From Sphingobacterium corticibacter (lineage in GTDB: Bacteria > Bacteroidota > Bacteroidia > Sphingobacteriales > Sphingobacteriaceae): DNA of 64,000 nucleotides. Made by a program: the position numbers and the translations under genes. A model generated the notes under the pieces. The model searched no databases. It was not told the origin of the DNA and was given only the letters and a program-made list of their open reading frames with translations. Shown piece by piece: positions 8,827 to 17,676 of this stretch (position 1 is the first letter of the stretch; every line of letters begins with the position of its first letter). The stretch covers positions 245,302-309,301 of the forward strand of contig NZ_QDKG01000005.1 of NCBI RefSeq assembly GCF_003076635.1, written 5' to 3'.

Positions 8827-8859
8827 GTACTATAAACCTGATTTATGTATAACGACAAA

Positions 8860-8882
8860 AGCAGCACATGGTATATGCTGCT
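8860..8882. terminator. terminator between ompA-like gene and dnaE
   Basis: Stem AGCAGCA (8860-8866) with TGCTGCT (8876-8882), 9-base loop. Followed by TTTTG on the minus strand (ending the OmpA-like gene) and by a T-rich tract on the plus strand. It separates dnaE from the upstream minus-strand genes. Confidence 0.6.
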
Positions 8883-8916
8883 CTTTATTTTTTTATATGT
8901 ATTGGCAAACAGCCTT

Positions 8917-9435
8917 TTAGTCGAGGATCACAACCTCTACTCGTCTGTTTTTCTGACGACCTTCTGGCGTTTTGTTATCACCAACTGGCGCAGTCTGTCC
9001 ATGCCCTTTGGTACTGATACGAGATCCATACACACCAGCAGACTCTAGATATGCTTTTACAGATGCAGCACGTTTCTCGGATAGCCATTGATTGTAGTTA
9101 GCTTCGCCCGTAGAATCGGTGTGCCCGTCTACGCGTATTTTCTTTTTATTATCTGCATTCAACAAATCAGACAATTTATCCAACTCCGCTTTTGCTGCAT
9201 TTGTTAGGTAAGAGGAATTACTTGGAAACAACAAGTCAGAAGAAAGCGTAAATTTAATTCCTTCATTCGTGCGCGCTGCATCTTTGAATTCTCCCTTTAC
9301 GTTATTTAGGCCGTCATCCGTACCATCTTTAGAAATAACTGCACCTGGGTTTACGGTGATATTCTTGGACTTGCAAGAATAAAAAGCCAAAGTAGCAGCG
9401 ATAGCAACAGGGATAAGGTTGATCCTTTTTATCAT
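8917..9435 (-). CDS. OmpA-family peptidoglycan-binding lipoprotein (Pal-like)
   Basis: 172 residues. Lipoprotein signal with lipobox FYSC and Cys21, a polar linker, then a C-terminal OmpA domain (about 60-172) with the peptidoglycan-binding signature DGHTDSTG, LSEKRAASVKAYL and a KNRRVEVVI end. It should tether the outer membrane to the cell wall. It starts 39 bases after the glucoamylase-like stop on the same strand, so co-transcription is possible, and a hairpin terminator follows. No TolB or TolA nearby, so I do not assign pal. Confidence 0.88.
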   Translation of the reverse strand: MIKRINLIPVAIAATLAFYSCKSKNITVNPGAVISKDGTDDGLNNVKGEFKDAARTNEGIKFTLSSDLLFPSNSSYLTNAAKAELDKLSDLLNADNKKKIRVDGHTDSTGEANYNQWLSEKRAASVKAYLESAGVYGSRISTKGHGQTAPVGDNKTPEGRQKNRRVEVVILD

Positions 9436-9474
9436 GTCTGGTAATATTTAATCGTTTTTGTAAATATAGTAAAT

Positions 9475-11667
9475 CTAATTCAAACTGCTTTGGACAAATA
9501 TCTTTTCTTGCACGGCTTTGATTTCAGGTATCTCACGATACAGCTTCCAAATCAGACCACTACGTGCATTTTCGATCATAATAGCTACTGATGCTTGATT
9601 AATCGACAGGTATTCGTCGGATACATCTTGATTTTTGAGATCTATCCATGCACGAAAACCGTATTCCGTCAATAATATATCTCCGTACTCCTTGTATAAA
9701 GTCAGCAATGCTTGCAAACCTTTTTGATAGTCTACCGCTACGGAAGACACACTGATTGCAGGATTAATCTGGGAGATCGCACGCTGATCTGTTTCTGATT
9801 GATACCCCCACACTGCTACATTGCGGGTACCGCGACCCGATTCATTATCTCTTCTTTTCACATATTCGGTGTAGCGCTTGAGTACGTCGCCAAAGGCGAA
9901 ATCAGCGGTATTGGCTAATGCCGGATCAATGGTTAGAAAAGGCATATACATCGACAATAGATTGCGATTATTCAATTCGCCAAATGGAATACGCACACCG
10001 TACAACACCGTATCGCGCAAAATACTTTGCCTTTCTAATGCTTTATCCAGATCACTCATATCCGACTCCAATGTGGCATTAAGCTGGCGTTGATTTTGCA
10101 GCATAAGATCTGGATCAATATCTTCTGTACTATCTGTCAATAAGGTATTCTGCGTATAGTACTCGTAATTTAGATTATTGATGAACCCACTGGAGGATAT
10201 ACCATTTTTCGTAGAAGCCGCCGCTAAAATATACGTATTGATACTTTCGTTGAATCCACCCAACGGTTTAATTTCGGTCAATTCCTCTAGTACGCCCACA
10301 TCAGCAACTAATACGTCTTCTGTATTGGCCATCACCAAAGCAGGCCAGTTAATATTGTCCCAGAGCTTATTGATTTTGTTACGGATATAGACCTCATCTT
10401 CACTTTCACCATTCAAGAACTGGCGTACAATCAATAGCGATTGTAGTATCGTTGTGGTTGCCGAAACGCTATAGTTGGGACGAGCATCCATATAGATCGG
10501 TTCTTTCTTTCTACCATCATAATAGGATGCAAAAACACCGTGTTTTTCAGGAACGGATTCTAAGAAATCTACCACGCGCTTAACGCGGTGCGTAAATGTA
10601 TTCCTCGAAACGTATCCTCTTTCTACACCAACTAATAAGGATAATAAGGCTAACCCAGTTTCATTCGTGGACACGACGGTCTTTCCTTGTTGACGAAATG
10701 GGGTGTGCATGCCACTGTTGATATCAAAATTATCTACGAAGTAATTGATATGCGACCGCTGAATGAGATCAAACACTTGTTGATCTGCGAGCTTTACTGG
10801 CTTAACTTCTTGGATCGTTGAGTAAGGAGATTCTTTGTAATCGTAATCTACCCAAGCAATTTTGTAATAATATGTTTTGTCTAACGCAGGAACATAGTCT
10901 AATCCACCTTGCATGCTGATCGGGCGAATAGAAACCGGTTCGAAGGTTTTCTTATCTTCTGAGCGATAAATTTTTACGTACCGGATGCTCGGAGTCAAAG
11001 GCAATTGCCACTGTAAATGAATATTTCTATCGTAAGGTGTTACTTTAGAAAGTACTGCCGGCGAAGTCAAGCGTACTTTGGAATAATTGGCAGGAAGAAA
11101 CTCTACCTGATCAATATAGATATGGTGCGCACCCGCACCTTGCTGATGCAAGACCACAGCTTTGATCGCGCTTTCGACATCTAAGCCGCGAATCTTGGCG
11201 ATGGGAATACGTACGTCCAACCAAGTGTTTACATTGTAGTCTTCGATGAAATTGGCTAAATTAACTTTATCGCTATCGCTATTTTTCTGCCGAATAGACA
11301 GTGTAGGCAGCTGTTTACTGGTCGTTTTGTCCGAATGAACGTATAATTTGAGCACTAAAACATCTTTATTTGATATGCGGTAATGGTATTTTTGACGGCT
11401 ATATTTGAGTGCTGCCTCCCAATTGCCACCTTCTGCATTCACATAACGCAATGAAAGGGAATTCCCAGGGGTAAAAAAAATACTGTCGGATACCGGCAGA
11501 TGTTTGTCAACATTCTCGATCCAACTCCCTCCTTCAGAGCGAATTTCACTTTTAGCATAGACCCCCATAATGAGACTATTATCAAAAACAACCTCTGGAT
11601 ACGTGTCTGCGTATGCCTTGATCCCAACTAAAAGCCCTATACCTATAAGTAGATGTACAATTTTCAT
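9475..11667 (-). CDS. glucoamylase-family (GH144-like) secreted protein
   Basis: 730 residues with a signal peptide (about 1-20, ending KAYA). Residues about 20-195 form a beta-sandwich resembling a carbohydrate-binding or jelly-roll module; about 205-290 look like fibronectin III (LQWQLP, YYYKIAWVD). The rest is an alpha/alpha barrel with glucoamylase-family landmarks: VERGYVSRNTFTHRV, YYDGR, GGFNESIN (usually GYNEA) and a terminal SINQASVAIMIENARSGLIW. GH144 contains beta-1,2-glucan-degrading enzymes. Several canonical positions differ (FNES for YNEA, an Ala in SINQAS where Gly-Pro is usual), so substrate or activity may differ. No SusC/D next to it. Confidence 0.75.
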   Translation of the reverse strand: MKIVHLLIGIGLLVGIKAYADTYPEVVFDNSLIMGVYAKSEIRSEGGSWIENVDKHLPVSDSIFFTPGNSLSLRYVNAEGGNWEAALKYSRQKYHYRISNKDVLVLKLYVHSDKTTSKQLPTLSIRQKNSDSDKVNLANFIEDYNVNTWLDVRIPIAKIRGLDVESAIKAVVLHQQGAGAHHIYIDQVEFLPANYSKVRLTSPAVLSKVTPYDRNIHLQWQLPLTPSIRYVKIYRSEDKKTFEPVSIRPISMQGGLDYVPALDKTYYYKIAWVDYDYKESPYSTIQEVKPVKLADQQVFDLIQRSHINYFVDNFDINSGMHTPFRQQGKTVVSTNETGLALLSLLVGVERGYVSRNTFTHRVKRVVDFLESVPEKHGVFASYYDGRKKEPIYMDARPNYSVSATTTILQSLLIVRQFLNGESEDEVYIRNKINKLWDNINWPALVMANTEDVLVADVGVLEELTEIKPLGGFNESINTYILAAASTKNGISSSGFINNLNYEYYTQNTLLTDSTEDIDPDLMLQNQRQLNATLESDMSDLDKALERQSILRDTVLYGVRIPFGELNNRNLLSMYMPFLTIDPALANTADFAFGDVLKRYTEYVKRRDNESGRGTRNVAVWGYQSETDQRAISQINPAISVSSVAVDYQKGLQALLTLYKEYGDILLTEYGFRAWIDLKNQDVSDEYLSINQASVAIMIENARSGLIWKLYREIPEIKAVQEKIFVQSSLN

Positions 11668-11857
11668 ATTTTGTAATTAATCCATCAATATGTGAGCTAT
11701 TGAGCAAAAATCAAACCAGTAAGTCGATTCTTTTAACAAAGTGATACAATCCCTCATGGTGACAGTTCTAACAAAAATAATTAGCGCATTACTAGGCCTT
11801 TAGTGTACTTGACGGCGCTGAAACGCACAAATAATTTCTGCATATCATTTTTCTAGC

Positions 11858-11865
11858 TATATTTG
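11858..11865 (+). promoter_or_regulatory. -7 element of tRNA promoter
   Basis: TATATTTG matches TAnnTTTG, 11 bases before the tRNA-Gly 5' end; a partial -33 (TTC) lies 20 bases upstream. It would transcribe both tRNAs to the terminator at 12043. Confidence 0.5.
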
Positions 11866-11876
11866 CAGCACCAAAA

Positions 11877-11952
<76 letters not shown>

Positions 11953-11956
11953 CAAT

Positions 11957-12041
11957 GCCTAGGTGGTGAAACTGGTAGACACGCAGGACTTAAAATCCTG
12001 TTCCCGTTAAGGGAGTGCGGGTTCGATTCCCGCCCTAGGTA
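11957..12041 (+). tRNA. tRNA-Leu (anticodon TAA)
   Basis: 85 nt, a class II tRNA with a long variable arm (TTCCCGTTAAGGGAG). Acceptor GCCTAGG/CCTAGGT with a G-T first pair, anticodon loop CTTAAAA giving UAA, T-arm GCGGGTTCGATTCCCGC. CCA is not encoded, unlike the neighbouring tRNA-Gly. Only four bases separate the two, so one transcript. Confidence 0.97.
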
Positions 12042-12042
12042 C

Positions 12043-12082
12043 AAAACCCTTCATATCTTCGAGATATGAAGGGTTTTGTTGT
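12043..12082 (+). terminator. terminator of tRNA operon
   Basis: Perfect 16-bp stem (12043-12058 with 12062-12077), three-base loop TCG, followed by GTTGTTTT. It starts two bases after the tRNA-Leu end. Confidence 0.9.
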
Positions 12083-12126
12083 TTTATGACCCTGACCAAA
12101 TGTCTCTATGGGCAGCCAATTCATAC

Positions 12127-12150
12127 TTTTTGTAGACATTTTGTAGACAT
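12127..12150. repeat. tandem 12-bp direct repeat downstream of tRNA-Leu
   Basis: TTTTGTAGACAT occurs twice in succession about 90 bases after tRNA-Leu. Short direct repeats just past a tRNA can be arm-type sites or scars of integrative elements, but no integrase follows. Function unknown. Confidence 0.4.
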
Positions 12151-12260
12151 ACTCTAGCTGAATCACAAGAATCAGCCAGTACAGATTATTAATTCCAATC
12201 AAATCCTTAAATTTATAGTGAATACCATCATTATTAAACTAATATTTTGAAAGCAAAATT

Positions 12261-12650
12261 ATGTTTACAGCAGAACAACTAAAGGCAGCACATAGCAAAG
12301 TAAAGTCTGGTGCAGATTTCCCAGCTTATATGCGAGAGATAAAAGAATTAGGCGTTACACATTACGAAGCCTACGTGAGCGACGGACGTATTGATTATCA
12401 TGGAAATGATAACTATACGGTACAAGTATCCGAGCGTTATGATCCCATTCAGATTGCAGCGCAATTAAACGTGACCCTATTTAAAGCTGAACTTCTCGCC
12501 CACCAGCAGGGTAAAACCGACTACATCACCTTTATACGCATGTGTGCAGAAAACGGCATTGAAAAATGGAAGATCCGCATGGACGATATGACTTGTACTT
12601 ATTACGATCTGGCACAGAATGAAATACTCACTGAGCAGATTCCGCAATAA
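12261..12650 (+). CDS. DUF1398 family protein
   Basis: 129 residues matching the DUF1398 pattern: MFTAEQLKAAHSKVKSGADFPAYMREIKELGV, a central HYEAYVSDG with a YxGxD-like continuation, and a C-terminal helix-strand ending with MTCTYYD. The family is widespread and uncharacterised; some databases carry an old phage-envelope label with little support. Cytosolic by absence of a signal. Monocistronic, after the tRNA terminator and convergent with the glycosylase. Confidence 0.75.
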   Translation: MFTAEQLKAAHSKVKSGADFPAYMREIKELGVTHYEAYVSDGRIDYHGNDNYTVQVSERYDPIQIAAQLNVTLFKAELLAHQQGKTDYITFIRMCAENGIEKWKIRMDDMTCTYYDLAQNEILTEQIPQ

Positions 12651-12791
12651 CAAAATAACAAGCACTTCGTGCCTTCCAAAATAATAGATAAAGTCGCGCT
12701 GATATCTCTCAAAGATCGACGCATGCTTTCTATACGCTGTAAAATGAATTTAATTAATTAAAGCTCGATAATTCTTGTTTAAGGTTATATG

Positions 12792-13496
12792 CTAATAATC
12801 TGTATGGTTATTCAATGCTATTAAATATTGATCAATGTATAACTGTTTTTCCCTTGATTTATATTGTTGAATGTAGCGCGGATGATCTACTGTAATTAAG
12901 CGATCAAAAAGCATTGCCTCCTTATTCAGCTTTTGAATAAACTGCGTATTCTTCTTGCCAAGAACAATCACTTCCGAGGTATCTAATCCCAGACTAATAT
13001 GCTTGCGAAGTGACGCGATCATAAAATCCTTGACCATCTCAAATAGCCTCTTATCGTCGTAATAATTGGCATTAATCCACTTACCATTTTGCAAACGAGT
13101 CAATGCTAAAGGAAAAGGGGAATTGATATAAAAATTCTGATAAAAAGCTTTGGCTCCGCCGTAAGCTGCAATCACATCGTAAATAAAAACGGAGGAAATC
13201 TCATGTGTATGTGCTGATTGCATCGGTATGCCGCAAACGCTTTCCAATCGTTTGGTATCGGTAAATGGTACGCCCGTGACCCCTGCACCATGACGGCTGG
13301 GATTAATACCAATAATAAATCTACGTTGCTCTGTATCATTATAGTATTTTTCGTAAAACTGCCGCATCACGGGCATGGTTTCTGGATTATCCATATATGG
13401 ATTGATCACACGAAATCCATCTGGTAGCAAACCATCATAGCGTAGCTTTTGGTTAAAATCGATTACTTCTTCTGCGAAGGTCTGCGCTTTACTCAT
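12792..13496 (-). CDS. SMUG2-type uracil-DNA glycosylase family protein
   Basis: 234 residues of the UDG superfamily. Active-site motif GINPSRHGAGVTGVPFTD at 63-80 corresponds to the SMUG1 GMNPGPFGM..TGVPFG loop, with N65 in the catalytic-Asn position, and the second motif DHPRY near 205 corresponds to the HPS loop. Expected to remove uracil or related deaminated bases in base-excision repair. The lineage often labels it DUF4918. Cytosolic and monocistronic. Confidence 0.8.
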   Translation of the reverse strand: MSKAQTFAEEVIDFNQKLRYDGLLPDGFRVINPYMDNPETMPVMRQFYEKYYNDTEQRRFIIGINPSRHGAGVTGVPFTDTKRLESVCGIPMQSAHTHEISSVFIYDVIAAYGGAKAFYQNFYINSPFPLALTRLQNGKWINANYYDDKRLFEMVKDFMIASLRKHISLGLDTSEVIVLGKKNTQFIQKLNKEAMLFDRLITVDHPRYIQQYKSREKQLYIDQYLIALNNHTDY

Positions 13497-13629
13497 AATA
13501 TAATGCTCTTTCCTCTATCTGTATTGTTCCTATATGTATGGACAATACTAATTGTCCATACGGATTGTTTTCGTTTAAGCATAAAAATAAAGCATAGTGA
13601 TCTCGCGGCAGCCAAACCCATATTACAAG

Positions 13630-13656
13630 AAAGCGGCTCCAATAAGAGCCGCTTTT
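13630..13656. terminator. terminator downstream of GtaA-like gene
   Basis: Stem AAAGCGGCTC (13630-13639) with GAGCCGCTTT (13646-13655), 6-base loop; T-rich sequence follows on the plus strand and a short TTCTTG on the minus. Placed 30 bases past the minus-strand GtaA-like stop. Confidence 0.65.
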
Positions 13657-13684
13657 CTATTTTAAAGTACAGTGCACTGCGCTG

Positions 13685-16159
13685 TTATTGCGCGGCAATC
13701 TTTTCTTCTAGCATCTTGATAAAGTATCCGCCTACTACGGAACGTGCTTTGAAGCCTCTGCGAACTGGTTTATCGGTAAATACCCAATCCGACATTGGCG
13801 TACGCGTGGTACAATTATTCATAAAATGATGTACTGGCTTTACAAATTGCTCGAAAGTAGCCTTATCATTCGCCATAGTAGCCGTCCAACAGATCCAATC
13901 CGTTTTAGTGTATGTTTCGCGATTATCTAATGGCAAGCCATATTCATTTTGCTTTGTCAGGTAATAGGCGATTTCAGTATCGATAATATCTTTATCGAAC
14001 AAGCCCATATCAAACAATTTATCCCACACCATATTATATTTTTGGCTCCAGGTGCCCGATTTATCAAACGTCAGGCGGTAATGATCGCCATCATTGGCCA
14101 TATTTTTCCATTTGGCAGCCATATCTTTGGCAATGGCTTCATACTTCGCGGCTATATCCTTTTTACCCAACATCGCAGCCATTTTCGCATACGAACCGAT
14201 ACCTACAATCGCTTTGATGGATAGATTCGCATTGTGTGCAAAGTGACCTGCAAAATCGTCTGTACACAATTGATTATCTGGATCCAAACCATTCTCTACC
14301 AAATAGTCGGTCCATGTCGTCAATACATCCCAGTGCTTTTCTGCATACTTGGCATGTTGTTCCATGCGCGCAATGGCATAAGTTAAGATCAACATATTAC
14401 CAGACTCTTCCACAGGCATATCACCACCATATGTTTGTCCGTTGGCCAATGGATACGTACCGATATCATGCGCCGCAAATGGCTTCGTCCATTTTCCACT
14501 TTCACTGTAGGCAAAGATGAAGTTCAAAAGTGCTTTCGCTAATTCGGGATTGTAGTACAAATACAATGGAGCAGAAGGATACGTCACATCCACTGTACCA
14601 ATCGACCCGTTGCTATCATTTTCTTTCGATAACAGCATCAAATCGCCATTCGGCGCTTCTACCAATTTGTGTGCAGCAATCGATTGGCGGTACGCCAATG
14701 CACACAATTCTGCATATTCTTTACCGCCTGTAGCCGTATATTGACGCATAAAATCTGCATCAAAAGCATCAGCTCGCTTGCGCAATGTCTTATATTGTTG
14801 ATCTGCTTTGGCAAATACTGCTTCGATAGAGTTTTTTCCATCGACGTTCCAATAACCACGCAAGTTTTCGCCAAAATATTGAATCGAATACACATCATCA
14901 TAACCTACCATCACATGATCATGGTGCGTCCCATTGACAAGGAATGATTTCGTGTAAGCAATATTTTGATGCCCATCAGATCCCGCTCCGCTTACCGCAG
15001 TAATGTCATTGCCCGCAGCAAATGCTTTTCGCAATGCCTGACTACCACCGGTTCCCACATGGGCATTTTGATCGCTACCCGCTAAATAAAAATAGCCCCA
15101 ATCGATATTGATATGATCTCCACTACGTTGCAATACTGGTTGTGCGGCACTGCCTGTTTTGGCAAATAATAAGTTTCCTTGCTTACTGGTCGACGAAGTC
15201 GATGCTTGCGAAGGAAGGTTTAAAGCCCAATTCGGTGCTGCTTCAAAATAGATAGACATCTCACGAGGTGTGTCACTCTTGATATCGTACGAAATATAGT
15301 TTACTGGACGTGCAACAAGATTCAAATCATCCAGAAACAAAGGCGCGGTAAACGTGATTTTCAGATCCACATCGCCACAGCGGAAAGTGTAATGCGTCTG
15401 CATGGCTTGCACATCGACCGAGATCTGTTGTGCTGTTTTTTCAAACGATCGTGGTGTATCTTTCTCGACTACAACACCCACATCAAAGAAACCATTTCCG
15501 CCCGTATTGTGACAGTATCCAGCGATCAAATGTTCACCTCTTGTTAGTTTGGCTGTCTGTTCAGGACTTAGTTTCACACGCTTATTTTTGCCAGTCGCTG
15601 GTCCGCTATTTACGATTTCTTTCCCATCCAGATAAAGCACGACATCATCATCATGGGAATATTCTAGGTAAACAGTTTTACCGTTTAGATCCTGATCTAA
15701 TTTAAATGGACGACGTACCCAGATTTTCTCTTCATTCCAAGCCGTTTTTGAAGCTTTTTCACTATCTGGCGTACCGAATGCTCCTTTACCAGTCTTCCAA
15801 CCTTTATCATCGAATTTAGGAGAGAACCAATTTCCAGATGGCATTTTGGTCGTATATTTTCCATCCCAAGCGGCATCTTCGCCCATAGAAAGCAAAGCAT
15901 ACACTTCCACTTCTTCTGTCCCCATAAAGCGGTAGCTTTCATCGCCTACTTTCAATACACCTAATAATGGAAATGGACGCTCTGTCCAATGTTTTACGGT
16001 AGACCCGTACAGTTCATCGGTGTACGACCAAGCGCTAGTATTCGGGTCAATAGTGATCAATGGATAGGCTGGTGCCCGAAGACTACTTTTAGTGGATTGT
16101 GCTGTAGCAGTCAACGCTAGGGCGATCATCATCACGCCAGTAAAAAATCGTTTTATCAT
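13685..16159 (-). CDS. GtaA-like family protein (DUF4964/DUF5127/DUF4965/DUF1793)
   Basis: 824 residues with a signal peptide (about 1-20, ending ATAQ). An N-terminal segment RAPAYPLITIDPNTSAWS, a beta domain whose insert has a jelly-roll look (about 120-230, LEYSHDDDVVLYLDG), then an alpha/alpha toroid with KENDSNGSIGTVDVTYPSAP and a C-terminus carrying NQLCTDDFAGHFAHN and WICWTATM. This layout is that of proteins annotated glutaminase A-like; in Bacteroidota they accompany polysaccharide enzymes, and glycosidase activity is suspected for some. It begins 66 bases after GH43 on the same strand, so a two-gene operon is likely. Family confident, substrate unknown. Confidence 0.85.
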   Translation of the reverse strand: MIKRFFTGVMMIALALTATAQSTKSSLRAPAYPLITIDPNTSAWSYTDELYGSTVKHWTERPFPLLGVLKVGDESYRFMGTEEVEVYALLSMGEDAAWDGKYTTKMPSGNWFSPKFDDKGWKTGKGAFGTPDSEKASKTAWNEEKIWVRRPFKLDQDLNGKTVYLEYSHDDDVVLYLDGKEIVNSGPATGKNKRVKLSPEQTAKLTRGEHLIAGYCHNTGGNGFFDVGVVVEKDTPRSFEKTAQQISVDVQAMQTHYTFRCGDVDLKITFTAPLFLDDLNLVARPVNYISYDIKSDTPREMSIYFEAAPNWALNLPSQASTSSTSKQGNLLFAKTGSAAQPVLQRSGDHINIDWGYFYLAGSDQNAHVGTGGSQALRKAFAAGNDITAVSGAGSDGHQNIAYTKSFLVNGTHHDHVMVGYDDVYSIQYFGENLRGYWNVDGKNSIEAVFAKADQQYKTLRKRADAFDADFMRQYTATGGKEYAELCALAYRQSIAAHKLVEAPNGDLMLLSKENDSNGSIGTVDVTYPSAPLYLYYNPELAKALLNFIFAYSESGKWTKPFAAHDIGTYPLANGQTYGGDMPVEESGNMLILTYAIARMEQHAKYAEKHWDVLTTWTDYLVENGLDPDNQLCTDDFAGHFAHNANLSIKAIVGIGSYAKMAAMLGKKDIAAKYEAIAKDMAAKWKNMANDGDHYRLTFDKSGTWSQKYNMVWDKLFDMGLFDKDIIDTEIAYYLTKQNEYGLPLDNRETYTKTDWICWTATMANDKATFEQFVKPVHHFMNNCTTRTPMSDWVFTDKPVRRGFKARSVVGGYFIKMLEEKIAAQ

Positions 16160-16225
16160 AGTATTTAAACGTTTCAGGAATCATCACATTTATTGATTAG
16201 CAATCAATCCTGGGATTCTAATAGG

Positions 16226-17311
16226 TTATTTTTTGAAATAAGGCGCCGCTTGTCGAGCAAAACTTGCGGTGTCGCCGGTGACGGTTGGCCAATCATCTTG
16301 CCAGTGAATTGGATCGAGCATCAATACCCGTCTTGATGTACCGCTGCCTACCCGATCATTATGCATATCTATGCCATGGTATAGCATCCAATCTTGCTTT
16401 TGATCATCGGTGATAATACGTGAATTGTGTCCAGTACCGACAAATCTAGAATTTCCTTTCAACACTAATGTACCGTTACCACGCTCAGCGATATCTTTTC
16501 CATTTTTATCGAGATAAGGACCTTTAAGTGTATGTGAGCGACCGACCAACACACGGTATGTACTTTTCTTACCTTCGCAACAGCTGCCTTTCGATCCAAT
16601 AAAATAGTAATAATTGTTTCTTTTGTGGATAATGACGGCCTCAAAATCGCCCGCTGCTACTTTGAATTTCTTTGCATTCGGAGCAAGAGCCAAACCATCC
16701 TTCGTCAATTCTACCCCAAAATTGCCTTGAGTTGGCGCATCGCTAAAGCTGCCCCAGAACAAGTATTTTTTACCTTTGTCTTCGTAATAAAATGGATCGA
16801 TGGAGTTGGGCACATCGATGCTTTTACTGTCAAATACCTTTCCTTGATCGGTAAATGGTCCTTGTGGTGATTTGCCAATCGCTAAGCCTATGCCGGGATT
16901 TGGATCGCCCCAAGTCGAATAGGCGTAATACATGTGATATTGATCCTTGACTTTCACGACATCTGGCGCCCAAATACCTCCCGCCGACTTCCAAGTCGGC
17001 TTTTCTTTCAAAGCAGTTCCTACCAAATTCCAATGTACGAGATCCGTTGATTGTAAAATAGGCACAAGCCGACTTCCTTGGCCATCACCCCAATTATCTT
17101 GCGTACCATAAGCGTAAAATGCTCCAGTAGACGGATCTCGATATACAGATGGATCTGCCAAAATCGGCTCAAAAACAGGATTTGCATAAGTTACCAATGA
17201 ATCTGCAGATTGAATACTGCTGGAATCGCTACGTGTAGAATTACCGAAGCCAAATAACACCATGGCTCCCGCTGCGATGGGAAAAGAAACTTTAGAAAAA
17301 TTCACAAACAT
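16226..17311 (-). CDS. GH43 family glycosidase, arabinan endo-1,5-alpha-arabinosidase-like
   Basis: 361 residues, five-bladed propeller. The GH43 catalytic triad is readable: base Asp53 in LADPSVYRD, pKa-modulating Asp172 in NSIDPF, acid Glu224 in GDFEAV. Further hallmarks are GGIWAPDV and TGHNSRI. The N-terminal hydrophobic stretch (about 10-23) looks like a signal peptide followed by a Ser/Asp-rich linker, so periplasmic or exported. It pairs with the GtaA-like gene downstream, suggesting arabinose-containing glycan processing. No SusC/SusD nearby. Confidence 0.88.
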   Translation of the reverse strand: MFVNFSKVSFPIAAGAMVLFGFGNSTRSDSSSIQSADSLVTYANPVFEPILADPSVYRDPSTGAFYAYGTQDNWGDGQGSRLVPILQSTDLVHWNLVGTALKEKPTWKSAGGIWAPDVVKVKDQYHMYYAYSTWGDPNPGIGLAIGKSPQGPFTDQGKVFDSKSIDVPNSIDPFYYEDKGKKYLFWGSFSDAPTQGNFGVELTKDGLALAPNAKKFKVAAGDFEAVIIHKRNNYYYFIGSKGSCCEGKKSTYRVLVGRSHTLKGPYLDKNGKDIAERGNGTLVLKGNSRFVGTGHNSRIITDDQKQDWMLYHGIDMHNDRVGSGTSRRVLMLDPIHWQDDWPTVTGDTASFARQAAPYFKK

Positions 17312-17343
17312 CTGTACAAGAATTAACTCAATTTATAATGGTT

Positions 17344-17376
17344 GCAATGCCGACACAGGTAGCATATCGGCATTGC
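17344..17376. promoter_or_regulatory. perfect inverted repeat in GH43 leader region
   Basis: GCAATGCCGA (17344-17353) and TCGGCATTGC (17367-17376) form a perfect 10-bp stem with a 13-base spacer, starting 33 bases upstream of the GH43 start codon. No T-run on either side. It could be an operator dyad or a 5' mRNA hairpin. Confidence 0.4.
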
Positions 17377-17527
17377 TGATTAGTTGTAGACAAGAATCTA
17401 TAACGAATTTAGACATTAATGCTCGTAGCAATCTATCAATTTAGTTCATAAAATATCCAAATTGTCTCATAAAAAGGTTTTAGCAAATCATGCAATAGCG
17501 CAATTTGCTATCGTATATCTCTAGTCA

Positions 17528-17629
17528 TTAAAGATGTAAAATCTTCTTGCGGAATACGATGTAGGCATGCCAGGTAGTGCAAAAGACGAAGATGCCCTCC
17601 AGTATGTGAAGGATTATTAAGTCACTCAT
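17528..17629 (-). CDS. possible 33-residue membrane microprotein
   Basis: A small frame, ATG at 17629, reading SDLIILHILEGIFVFCTT, then WHAYIVFRKK and a stop: one hydrophobic span capped by basic residues, like single-span microproteins. It starts 48 bases after the methyltransferase stop on the same strand. Its start codon lies inside a stable hairpin (17612-17636). It may be a remnant or chance; only composition supports it. Confidence 0.25.
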   Translation of the reverse strand: MSDLIILHILEGIFVFCTTWHAYIVFRKKILHL

Positions 17630-17642
17630 AATAATCTTTTTT
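17612..17642 (+). terminator. plus-strand intrinsic terminator-like hairpin
   Basis: GATTATTA (17612-17619) pairs with TAATAATC (17629-17636), 9-base loop, then six T. Oriented for plus-strand transcription although both neighbouring genes are on the minus strand, so either it ends an unseen plus transcript or it is fortuitous. Confidence 0.4.
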
Positions 17643-17676
17643 AAGTTTATCTCATCAATATAGGTGCCAACATTTA

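Noticed and set aside
13685..17311. Polysaccharide utilisation locus
   Set aside because: GH43 and GtaA-like genes are present but no SusC/SusD pair, regulator or transporter is adjacent, so I describe only a two-gene operon.
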